From Botrytis cinerea B05.10 (taxonomy: Eukaryota > Ascomycota > Leotiomycetes > Helotiales > Sclerotiniaceae), in NCBI RefSeq assembly GCF_000143535.2, contig NC_037311.1, forward strand, positions 1,984,001-2,048,000: a stretch of DNA of 64,000 bases. The letters are read 5' to 3'. How positions within the stretch are numbered: the first letter of the stretch is position 1; each line of letters opens with the position of its first letter. Of the stretch, positions 55,728 to 64,000 are shown piece by piece. The notes beneath the pieces are model-generated. The model saw only the letters and a list, made by a program, of their open reading frames with translations. It was not told the DNA's origin and ran no database searches. Both the position numbers and the translations under genes were made by a program.

Positions 55728-56278
55728 TGCCAAGAACATCAGCCGAAAGGTCGTTTATTGAGATGAAGGCGCTTAAGTACAAGCAGTGCAAGGAGACTTA
55801 ATAGTTTGACCACTCAATCGCGTCATTACTAGGAGATTAAGATACCTCGAAAGTTTAAGATTACCGTGAACGATGACGATGAAGGTGCTTATCAATGGAA
55901 CCCGAATAACATACAAGCTGGATCAAGACGCTCTGTTGTATGAAGGAGTGCGAAGTTTTGTTTGGAGGGAGCGAAAAGGGAGCCGGCGTCAAGCCCACAG
56001 AAATATATGGGACTATTATACCAACCGCAAGTTATGATCAGCATTAAGGGATTTACCCGCTCAATGACCCAAATTTTGATACCAGAGGTCCAATTTAATT
56101 GAAGCTTAATGGTCTTAAATCTGACAGCATAACACTTGGTCCACTGAACCACACGCCATGACAAGCTAAGAATCGCCAAGGTCGTATAGTTGACATAATC
56201 GTGCCGTTACTCCCGTGATATACACTCAACCACGACGACACCCAGAATTATCTTCCCTCTTTCTCAATTCATCTCAAC
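55728..56278. other. spacer between the paralogue pair
   Basis: About 550 bases with no coding signal, holding the promoter of the second membrane-protein gene. Confidence 0.5.
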
Positions 56279-57013
56279 ATGACAATTTTTTTGGCTACTT
56301 CCCAAAAACCGAATATGTCTGAATCATCCATACACAAATGCGCCGTGGCAATTTCCATTTTCGCGTTTGCACTTCTTTTCGCTTTCGTTTTCCTCGTTGT
56401 TTTCATCGCGACGGATATCATTCATATTCCATACGTTTCTCATGGTTTGGATTCAATTTTCTCCTGGGCGAATGTGATCCTATCGCCATTCTACCCATTC
56501 TGGGCTCCTCTAACGCTTGGTGTCGCCATCAAGATCTATCGACACAAGGCATTCCCAAAGCAAGGACAATGGATCACCACATCTATTCTGATTTGCACAT
56601 CACATCTTGGACGAGTAATTGTGGATACTATGCAGGCGTTGGGGTTTTTTGATAAGGTCTGCAGCTTGAGAAGTTGCTGGCATGAATATATTCAAATGTG
56701 TTTGGTTGCAGTTGTAATTCTAGGCGAGGCCGTTGGATTACCATGGGATGGAAATATTGTGCAGGCATTTGTAAACAAATTGGCGGTCGAGTCGGAGGAT
56801 CAGGCAGCGAAAGAGACAGCTATTAATGACCAGGATGGGATGGAAAAGGGTCTGGTTGATCAACCTACAGAGGAAGTTACGTGCTTGGACAATGAAAGTC
56901 CGGAGCTACATGGGAAGCAGATGTCTGTTGGGACCATTGAGCTTCATGAAAATGAGGCCGTTGAGTTGCCCGTGGATGAGGCGTTGACAAAGAACGATGA
57001 AGGAACGAAATAG
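56279..57013 (+). CDS. integral membrane protein (paralogue B)
   Basis: Single exon, 244 aa from ATG 56279. Strong hydrophobic helices at about 22-45 (VAISIFAFALLFAFVFLVVFIATDI), 60-85 (ANVILSPFYPFWAPLTLGVAI) and 134-152 (QMCLVAVVILGEAVG), with a short basic loop (RHKAFPKQGQ). The C-terminal third is acidic and hydrophilic (ENEAVELPVDEALTKND). Compared with the neighbour at 55299 it has an extra N-terminal helix and a longer tail. The conserved core suggests descent from one ancestor by tandem duplication. No known transporter or channel signature was seen. Confidence 0.7.
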   Translation: MTIFLATSQKPNMSESSIHKCAVAISIFAFALLFAFVFLVVFIATDIIHIPYVSHGLDSIFSWANVILSPFYPFWAPLTLGVAIKIYRHKAFPKQGQWITTSILICTSHLGRVIVDTMQALGFFDKVCSLRSCWHEYIQMCLVAVVILGEAVGLPWDGNIVQAFVNKLAVESEDQAAKETAINDQDGMEKGLVDQPTEEVTCLDNESPELHGKQMSVGTIELHENEAVELPVDEALTKNDEGTK

Positions 57014-57667
57014 GCTCGTGATACGAGATCTATTCATGTTTGGTCATAATACAGGCCACTTGGAAGTAAATCCGAATGCAGCTGGTGTTGGGGATTATTC
57101 GAGGAAAATTGATGGTTGTAGTATCAAGCAGTGATTTATCAACTCTAGCTCATTATTAAATTGGGCCTTTCTCGTATATCACAAATTGATCACAGACAAA
57201 AATATAAAAGCATTCCAAGCTATTCACGGAACTTTGCACTTTAATGTCGACTGAGATTTTCGGCTTCGACTGAAGTCAAATTTCATTTGTTAGCAAAACA
57301 AATCATTTCGAAGTATCTGCATTGGTTAATCTCAGCATTAGACGTGTATTTACACTCTGCAATAGTACTAGTCCCGTTTGCGGACTCGCTAAATTAGTTT
57401 CTTTATCTCATATATTCCGACTTTCATAAAACAAAGACTAATGGCTAATCAATAATTCGTCTTCTTAGTAGAGAACATGCGCTTTATCATTTTGGCCAAT
57501 ATAAACAAAGACTCTTTAATCCAAAAGCGTAAGATATGCCCTTGTCTCAATCAAGATCAATGGACGTAGTTTTTGGAGTCTCGCCAACTTCAATATATTG
57601 GACCTCATCGAAGGCCCGTCAAAAATCGCCAAATTTTGATGTAGTTAGATGAAAGGGCAATTGAAAA
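57014..57667. other. intergenic
   Basis: 650 bases of AT-rich spacer, no gene seen. Confidence 0.5.
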
Positions 57668-58921
57668 ATGGCAAGAGACGAATTTATACAACAAGCCAAG
57701 ATCATTGTGTGCTTCCCCAATATTGGAGTGAGCGCCCTCCGCAGAAATAGGGAACAAATACTCCCTGACACCAATGTCACTTTCTTTCGATCTAGCTTCT
57801 ATTTCAATGATCCTCCATCTGTTGTGGGAATAGAGGAAAGAGATTTCATATCTTCTCCTGCGCCTCCACCCGTGTCATGGGAAAAATTAGAAGAAATTCG
57901 ACAACGAGTGCTGAGAGATTTGGAACAGGCTGTGGTGGAACCCGGAGTCATAATTCTAGATGATAACTCTAAGCCTAGACTCAATCTGATCGACGCTATG
58001 GAAATTGAAGACTGCGATTATAAACTCGTTTCCCCTGCACGTAGTCAGATCACTCGGGAACTCATGCCGGAGCATTATGGAATTCCAATGAGGAGGCAGT
58101 GGCTGGGTGCGCTGGAGCGTCTGAAAGACGATTGGGATGAATACGCGATTCCTGCCAGGAAAAAATTCGAACTTTCTCCGGGTCAAACACTATCGGATGT
58201 CGTTGTGCAGATCATGCAAGAACCAATTCCAATACCAAGACCCGCCGACGATCCCGGAGAGTATGTAGAGGAGGACGACAATGTAGAGGTAGTCGATGAT
58301 GAGCCTCTCGGACGAGCTCGTAATACGGATAATAGGATTGGATCCAATGCACAAATTCGAGCTTGGCCTCTATCTTTTTCCAACGTCGTTGTTAATTCGC
58401 CCTATAGTCAAAACAAAAATACTACCCGAACAAAAACCTTTTTTACATGGCTCTTTTTCCTCGCTAACGTCTTACTTACCGTCGGCCTCGCGTATATACT
58501 TTACAACGTGGTACTAGACTACGAAGAATTCATCGAGAGCGACACAACACAGAAGAAAGAAATTCTGAAAGAGCCATCCGAGTGGGTGGAGGAAAGTCCA
58601 TTTTTCATTTGGACGACATGGCCGAAGAAACTAGTAAGAGTGGCTTTGCCTTATGCTGGAAAGAGAAGACAAGTGAGCGAGGAACTATTAGAGACGGTTG
58701 AGAAATGGATACAAACAGAGAGATTTTTGAGGGGAAGCGACCCTGGATGGCAGTTTTCGGATGTACTTGAAAAATTGAGGCATGTGGGGTTTATCACTTC
58801 GGATAGTATAAAGAAAGAAGCATCTGGAGTGGTCTCTAAAGTGGCTTCTACAGCATCTTCGACGCTTTCCGCACCAACGACCATACCGACGATTGACTTG
58901 ATCGGGGAGGATTATGATTAG
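57668..58921 (+). CDS. single-pass membrane protein of unknown function
   Basis: Single exon, 417 aa from ATG 57668. The N-terminal ~235 residues look soluble and partly folded (PSVVGIEERDFISSP, LEEIRQRVLRDLEQAVVEPGVIILDD, ELMPEHYGIPMRRQWLGALERLKDDWDEY), then an acidic linker (EEDDNVEVVDDE) and one strong membrane helix at about 258-279 (FFTWLFFLANVLLTVGLAYILY). After it come an acidic loop, aromatic segment ESPFFIWTTWPKKLVRVALPYAG and an amphipathic helix region to the end. No signal peptide, so probably a single-pass protein of the ER or another organelle. No family recognised. Confidence 0.7.
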   Translation: MARDEFIQQAKIIVCFPNIGVSALRRNREQILPDTNVTFFRSSFYFNDPPSVVGIEERDFISSPAPPPVSWEKLEEIRQRVLRDLEQAVVEPGVIILDDNSKPRLNLIDAMEIEDCDYKLVSPARSQITRELMPEHYGIPMRRQWLGALERLKDDWDEYAIPARKKFELSPGQTLSDVVVQIMQEPIPIPRPADDPGEYVEEDDNVEVVDDEPLGRARNTDNRIGSNAQIRAWPLSFSNVVVNSPYSQNKNTTRTKTFFTWLFFLANVLLTVGLAYILYNVVLDYEEFIESDTTQKKEILKEPSEWVEESPFFIWTTWPKKLVRVALPYAGKRRQVSEELLETVEKWIQTERFLRGSDPGWQFSDVLEKLRHVGFITSDSIKKEASGVVSKVASTASSTLSAPTTIPTIDLIGEDYD

Positions 58922-60166
58922 CGTTTAAAATGCATGAGATGGGATGGGAATGCCATGATTTGAACTGGAGGCTTCTGGATTATGCATCAGTAAAACGTGT
59001 TTTTACACAGCTCGGCGTGAATGCTAGACAGGATGAAGCAACTTCTGAAACTCCCATAAACTAAGTATCGCATCAACCACACTTTCTCATGAAGACTTGT
59101 ACCAGGCACGCCAGGCTCGTTCAAATGCCCTGTCGTCCGCAACCCCAAACAACACAACCGTGTTTCCACTTTCAGCACGTGATTGATTCCCCCCAAAATC
59201 TCCCTCGTAGCGGATCTTAGTCAGCCCCGCTTATCCCCGAACCGATCACCATCCCACTACCATCCCACTTCCTCCTGACTCAAACCCCTCTTTATCAAAC
59301 TCCCGACCCCCAACTACTCCACCGTGCGAAACCTTAAGATTCATCGTGATCGACCCAGATTAAGAAGTCTTTCAACGTCCCATCACGCGGAAACCCCTTT
59401 CTTATCTTCTTGGAACACAATAACATCCTTTCAATCCCGAAACAATCTCGATGAACCCTATTTTTCCGCACGGTACATGCGTCCAAGGCTTTGAACAAGA
59501 AGACCTAGCTTGTGCATGAATCAAAATAGAAGGCAGGAGATGAATACAAGCAAAAATGGATTGAAAACACCTACCAGTTCATTCTATATTGTTCTGATTC
59601 GGTGGCATGTGGAAAGATCATCTGAATCTTTCTCCACATGTAAATAAACGTGCTTGACGTGCTTTTTAACGGACCCTTATGATTTCCTTTGGCGGGGTAT
59701 TCGACCCTAGACCCCTTGCTTTTACCCTCTTTTTAATGCGGTGAGATTCAGTTGCGACAAGATATTCATGATTCGGGCATGAATTGCTGGGAATCATGTA
59801 CAATGAGATGTCTACACATGAAATGTATAAATACCAGCGATCATTTCACCGTTTCTGCGGTGTTACATGTCAGGCTACTCGTGTATCTTTGAACAACACA
59901 TAAACTCTGTTGCACTTGCATATATATTGTTTAGACAAGACTGTCTCTTCCTCAATCGAATTTTATAGAAGGATTCTGGGAATCTAGTTACTTGTCTATT
60001 TGTCAAATATACCAAATTATTCGATTTCTTTTCGATACCCTTTCTACTGCATTATTCAGAGAATACTTTTGAAACTCGGTTTGAAGATACCGTAGAGTAT
60101 ATATTCAAAATTTTGCAATATCGTTTTACAAATCTTATCACCCCACACCCCACACACAAACTCAAT
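58922..60166. other. promoter region of the alpha-glucosidase gene
   Basis: 1.25 kb with no gene. Several CGGA/TCCG- and CGGATC-type triplets suggest Zn2Cys6 factor sites, as expected upstream of a sugar-responsive gene, but no site was defined. A tRNA-like stretch near 58950-58990 was examined and rejected. Confidence 0.5.
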
Positions 60167-61989
60167 ATGGGATCAATAGCCAGAAGAACCATTGGTTCAA
60201 CTCCTCAATGGTGGAAAGAAGCAGTCGTATATCAAATCTATCCCGCTTCGTATCTCGACACCACCGGATCTGGAGATGGTGATCTCAATGGTATCACCTC
60301 GAAATTGCCATATATCAGATCTCTCGGTGTAGATGTAGTATGGATTTCACCTATCTATGCATCCCCTATGAATGATATGGGCTATGATATTTCGGATTAT
60401 CGAGCTATCAACCCTATGTTTGGTACTATGGAAGATTGGGAACGTGAGTCACCTCTTCCTCATTCTTTTCTCAAAGCTCTCAAAAAAAAAAAAATTAACA
60501 GCGCCTAGGTCTTTGCGCCAGAGCACACGAACTAGGTTTGAAACTCGTGATGGATCTCGTGGTAAATCACACTAGTTCTGAACACCCCTGGTTCAAAGAA
60601 TCCGTCTCCGGCGGTCCCAACGGTCCTAAAAGAGACTTCTACTACTGGCAACCGCCCAAAAATGGTAAAGAGCCCAATAACTGGGGTGCCATGTTTGGAG
60701 GTTCATCCTGGGAAAAAGATCCTTCGCATCAAACAGACGAATACTATCTCCACGTCTACGACGTCAGCCAGCCCGATCTTAATTGGACAAATCCAGCCGT
60801 TCGCAACGAGGTCTGGGATATCATGCGCTTTTGGCTTGATAAGGGATGTGATGGGTTTCGTATGGATGTCATCAATTGCATTTCAAAAGAACCTGGATTT
60901 CCCGATTTTGAAGTCACCGATCCGAGACTCGAATTCCAGATTGGTGTGAGGGGAAATTTCAATGGACCTCACGTCAAAGAGTACTTGGAAGAAATGCATC
61001 GCGAAGTTCTCTGTCATTATCCCGAAGCATTTACAGTGGGAGAAACCCCAGGACTCAAGAGACCCGAGAGTGCATTGGGCCTGGTCCAAGGAGGAAAACC
61101 TCTTCAAATGATCTTCCAATTCGAGCATATGTACTTCGACATCCAACCCGGAATGAAACCCTTCTTCCCTCGTCCTTCATGGAATCTTACCGAGATCAAG
61201 AAAAATCTCGGGGAGTGGATGTCTTTCAATGCGGCGCATGACGGCTGGGACTCTCTCTACCTAGAAAATCACGATCAACCCCGTATTCTTGGGCGCTGGG
61301 CAAAAGATACTCCGGAATGGAGAGTGCAAGCTGCAAAAATGCTAGCGTTATTTCATGCAACCGGCAGAGGAACCCTATTTGTCTATCAAGGACAAGAAAT
61401 CGGAACGGCAAACAGCAAGTGGTGGACCAATGAAGAGTTCAGAGATGTAGAAGAGATCAATTTCTTTGCGGCCGAGAAGGAACGTCGGGAGAAAGAATCG
61501 AATGGGAAAGAAGTAGACATGACTGATATCTCCCGAGGAATCCAAGGCTACGGAAGAGACAATTCGAGAATGGGGATGCAATGGGACGACTCTCCAAATG
61601 GCGGTTTCACACAAGGTAAACCGTGGATCAAGACGAATGAGGAGTACAAGGAAATCAACGTCGCAGCGCAAGATGGAGTCAAGGGAAGCACATTAGAGTT
61701 CTGGAAACAGATAATTAAACTCCGGAAAGAGAATCCGGTGTTGTGTAAAGGGGGATTTGAAATGGTGGATCAGGAGAACGAGGAGGTTTATGCGTATGTG
61801 AGAAAGGGCGAGGAGAAGGAGTATTTGATTGCTTGCAATTTCAAGGAGCGGGATGTGAAATGGAAGATTCCGGTTGAGACTGGGGAGCTTTTGTTTGGAA
61901 GCTATGAGGACGGAGTACAGGGTGGAGAGAAGGAGGGAGAATTAAACTTGAGACCGTTCGAGGGAAGAATATATGTTAGAGATATTTGA
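60167..61989 (+). CDS. intracellular alpha-glucosidase/maltase, GH13
   Basis: Exons 60167-60443 and 60509-61989, 585 aa. The 65-base intron starts GTGAGT, contains a 13-base A run and must end at CTAG 60508: the AG at 60501, seven bases earlier, breaks the frame. The start is ATG 60167 because the frame further upstream has only TTG. GH13 regions in order: [52 protein letters not shown], nucleophile Asp212 in GFRMDVI, acid/base Glu271 in VGETPG, and Asp348 in LENHDQPR, close to yeast maltase numbering. No signal peptide, so it acts on imported maltose, sucrose or isomalto-sugars. There is no linked permease or regulator, so this is not a MAL cluster. Confidence 0.93.
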
Positions 61990-62554
61990 TGGGGAGGAAT
62001 ATGATATGAATATTCGTTGTAGCTCAATGCACTCTTTCTCTTCTTCTGCAAATTTTTACCTTCTCTTTGCGTGGTATATATGAATAGTTGAGATGCATTG
62101 AATGTTTTTTGTATCATCTGTTCGTGAGTATAATAGGTATCAGAGACTCTTCCACAAGGCACTTTTCCGACTCTGTGGATCCAAGTGAGAGATTTGATGA
62201 CTTGAAATGTTTAACAAGACAAAATCACTTTCTTGTGGTAGTTTATTTGTCACGTCTATTGGTAATATTATTTGATATAAAGGTAGAATCGTCTTTAACG
62301 TTGCGATGAGAAGCTAGTTTCGTAGTAGATCACTCAATGTTCAAGATGGGTGAGCGAATATGACGTAACGTTGTTTCTTGGATCGTAATTTTCGATAAAA
62401 GATTATACAATCATTGAAGCTACTTCTACAGGCCTTTTGGATGTAATTTTTATTAAATCTTCAAAGGTAACATAGGGAAGTCATACTAAACCTCTCAGCT
62501 ATTTCCATGCAGGATTTCACCCAACTAATCATTTTTTATTTATTTAAATCATTA
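61990..62554. other. intergenic between convergent genes
   Basis: 3' flanks of the glucosidase (+) and the DUF2434-like gene (-). AT-rich, no coding frame of note. Confidence 0.6.
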
Positions 62555-64000
62555 CTAGACATCCAGCATACTTCTGATCTTCTGCGGAGGCGCCGATATA
62601 GAAGCAGTACTATCAGTGCTTGTGCCATGTTCAAATTCAACTTGTGTCACCGAGCTCGCTTCAGAACTTCTCGTTCTCCCTGGATTGTCTCTGAATCTCC
62701 CTTCAATATCCAGATGTGGAGGATATAGCACATCAGCGGCTGTTCTCAATCCCTCAACATTTCTCGTTGGGTATTCGGTGTCATTTTCATGCCTAGTAGG
62801 CGACGGGAGATCTTCCATCTCCATTTCTCTTTCTATCTCTCTTGCTCTTGAAACTCCACCTCCGACCTCAGCAACGTTGGCAGTTATCCTCTCTTGCATA
62901 GTGGCAATTTTGTTATCACCATTTAGCCTACTCCACCACCTCGGCTTTTTCGTGTATCCAATCTCTTCATCTGCTGCTACATCGCGAACTCGTCGCTGTC
63001 GAAGTAAATCACGATCCTCGTTCGGATTCATGTAGCCGCCGATCTCATAGACGAGCAGTATGAGAACTATTGGTCCCCAACCTAAAGGATACATGACTTC
63101 TAATTTCGCTTGAATGTTGAGAGGAGATATCGGAAAATGGAATGAAATTGCTGCGATATATCCGATCATGATTAGAGAAAGCAAAAGAGTGAAGAAGAAT
63201 TTGGCTGGAGTGTGTTTGAAGACTGCAATGAAGCGGTTCACAAACGCCTGTTCGTGGGATATATAGTGATATATCGAGTGTTGCAAGGAGTAGATTATTG
63301 TTAACCATCCTCCAAAAAGAAGGAAAGCTGTGAGTTTGAACCGAATATCTGTTGCGGCCGGTGCAGCAATATCATTGCTCTGGTTCAAATCTCGTTGCTT
63401 TTCGAATGAGCCCCATGATCTCGGTATGACCAATAAGAAGTTTAGCCAGAAGAAGAAATAGAAGACCAAAGGTATCACTAGTTCAATCTTCGTTCTTCTA
63501 TCGTCCTCCCTCAATGCGCGTCGGTTTTCAGGGATGTCAAGCATCTGTCTCTCTTGCCAGCTGCCCCAATGTCTTACACTCTCCCACACGGCTGCCATCG
63601 TTGCAGGTATCATCAAGAACCAGAAAAAATTCGTTAAAGCAAAAGGCAATTCCGGTAAAAAGTATCTGTCAACATCGACAGTACTTATGCCGCTAATACC
63701 TCCGCAAGTTCCGATTACAAGCATCCAATACCATTGCCATCTTCTACTCACTGCGCGGAATCGTTTTCGAGGAGATAAACTTGTTCGGCCGTGTTTTCGT
63801 AGGTTAACTAATGTGAACATAATACTGATCAGAAACAAGATTCCCATTGCGAGGCCAATCTTAGACCGCGCTCCCATCGGCTCAATTGATGAATAACATG
63901 ATGTGCTGTTAAGAAATGTGCCATTTTGGAGTAAATGAGGGGTATATGGGTCGAAGAGGATGAAGCAGAGGGATCCATTGGAAAAAGTGGCATTGGAATA
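62555..64000 (-). CDS. multi-pass membrane protein, DUF2434-like, 5' end cut off
   Basis: The minus-strand frame is open from its stop at 62557-62555 up to the window edge, giving at least 481 aa; the ATG at 63877 is internal, because the open frame upstream (NGSLCFILFDPYTPHLLQNG) encodes plausible extracellular sequence with NGT/NST sites. Seven or so helices are visible, with VSRRWQWYWMLVIGTCGGISGISTVDVDRYFLPELPF, LQHSIYHYISHEQAFVNRF and GYMNPNEDRDLLRQRRVRD in pieces, the pattern of a conserved fungal membrane family catalogued as DUF2434. The C-terminal ~120 residues are hydrophilic and cytosolic. Function of the family is unknown to me. Confidence 0.8.
   Translation of the reverse strand, partial: YSNATFSNGSLCFILFDPYTPHLLQNGTFLNSTSCYSSIEPMGARSKIGLAMGILFLISIMFTLVNLRKHGRTSLSPRKRFRAVSRRWQWYWMLVIGTCGGISGISTVDVDRYFLPELPFALTNFFWFLMIPATMAAVWESVRHWGSWQERQMLDIPENRRALREDDRRTKIELVIPLVFYFFFWLNFLLVIPRSWGSFEKQRDLNQSNDIAAPAATDIRFKLTAFLLFGGWLTIIYSLQHSIYHYISHEQAFVNRFIAVFKHTPAKFFFTLLLSLIMIGYIAAISFHFPISPLNIQAKLEVMYPLGWGPIVLILLVYEIGGYMNPNEDRDLLRQRRVRDVAADEEIGYTKKPRWWSRLNGDNKIATMQERITANVAEVGGGVSRAREIEREMEMEDLPSPTRHENDTEYPTRNVEGLRTAADVLYPPHLDIEGRFRDNPGRTRSSEASSVTQVEFEHGTSTDSTASISAPPQKIRSMLDV

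Noticed and set aside
58945..58995. tRNA-like stretch with GTTCAAATC on the minus strand
   Set aside because: The T-stem does not pair and no D-arm or acceptor partner can be found.
60113..60166. 18-codon N-terminal extension of the glucosidase
   Set aside because: Would start at TTG; the ATG at 60167 begins exactly where the GH13 family begins.
1..64000. Secondary-metabolite cluster, CRISPR array, rRNA genes
   Set aside because: No polyketide, peptide-synthetase or P450 genes, no regular spaced repeats, no rRNA sequence seen.

Overview
This window is nuclear DNA from a filamentous ascomycete. Most genes carry one or a few short GT-AG introns (about 42-145 bases) with CTGAC/CTAAC-like branch points. 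Intergenic DNA is AT-leaning and full of microsatellites, and the fungal families present (Egh16-like, HET, LysM, DUF2434-like, Reb1-type Myb) fit a Leotiomycete such as Botrytis or Sclerotinia; that genus-level guess is an inference. I see about 24 protein-coding genes (2 cut by the window edges, 2 tentative), one intron-containing tRNA gene and one non-autonomous DNA transposon.

Layout. 0-12 kb: the tail of an acidic protein, an alpha/beta hydrolase with an SCP2-like front domain, a large Reb1/TTF1-type Myb protein, a Ser-rich unknown and a tentative small spliced gene. 11.7-18.1 kb: housekeeping genes, VMA12 and COQ1 head to head, then the cohesin acetyltransferase ECO1. 20-27 kb: a small secreted glycine-rich protein, a HET-domain protein, a MITE inserted between coding-like stretches, and a disordered membrane-anchored protein. 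30-31.6 kb: EMG1/NEP1. 35.8-41.7 kb: two secreted proteins, one Egh16-like and one a Ser/Thr-rich wall-type protein with a conserved Cys-containing C-terminus. 43-45.7 kb: a tRNA-Cys and an APC-family amino-acid/GABA-type permease with six exons. 49-53 kb: a secreted LysM protein with Pro-rich repeats and a BTB/POZ protein. 54-59 kb: a glutathione S-transferase, two neighbouring membrane proteins that look like diverged paralogues, and a single-pass membrane protein of unknown role. 60-64 kb: a cytosolic GH13 alpha-glucosidase and the 3' part of a DUF2434-like membrane protein.

Functionally the window mixes core genes (rDNA/chromatin: Reb1-like, ECO1, EMG1; organelles: VMA12, COQ1) with genes typical of a plant-associated fungus (Egh16-like, LysM, small secreted proteins, HET, GST, sugar and amino-acid use). 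There is no sign of a secondary-metabolite cluster or any operon-like system. The most unusual items are the MITE with its 3-bp duplication, the A-B-B-A repeat array in the LysM protein, the diverged membrane-protein pair, and the small spliced gene at 10.6-10.9 kb that is not visible as one open frame. Gene models were spliced by eye; donor/acceptor positions are given where worked out and every spliced length is a multiple of three.
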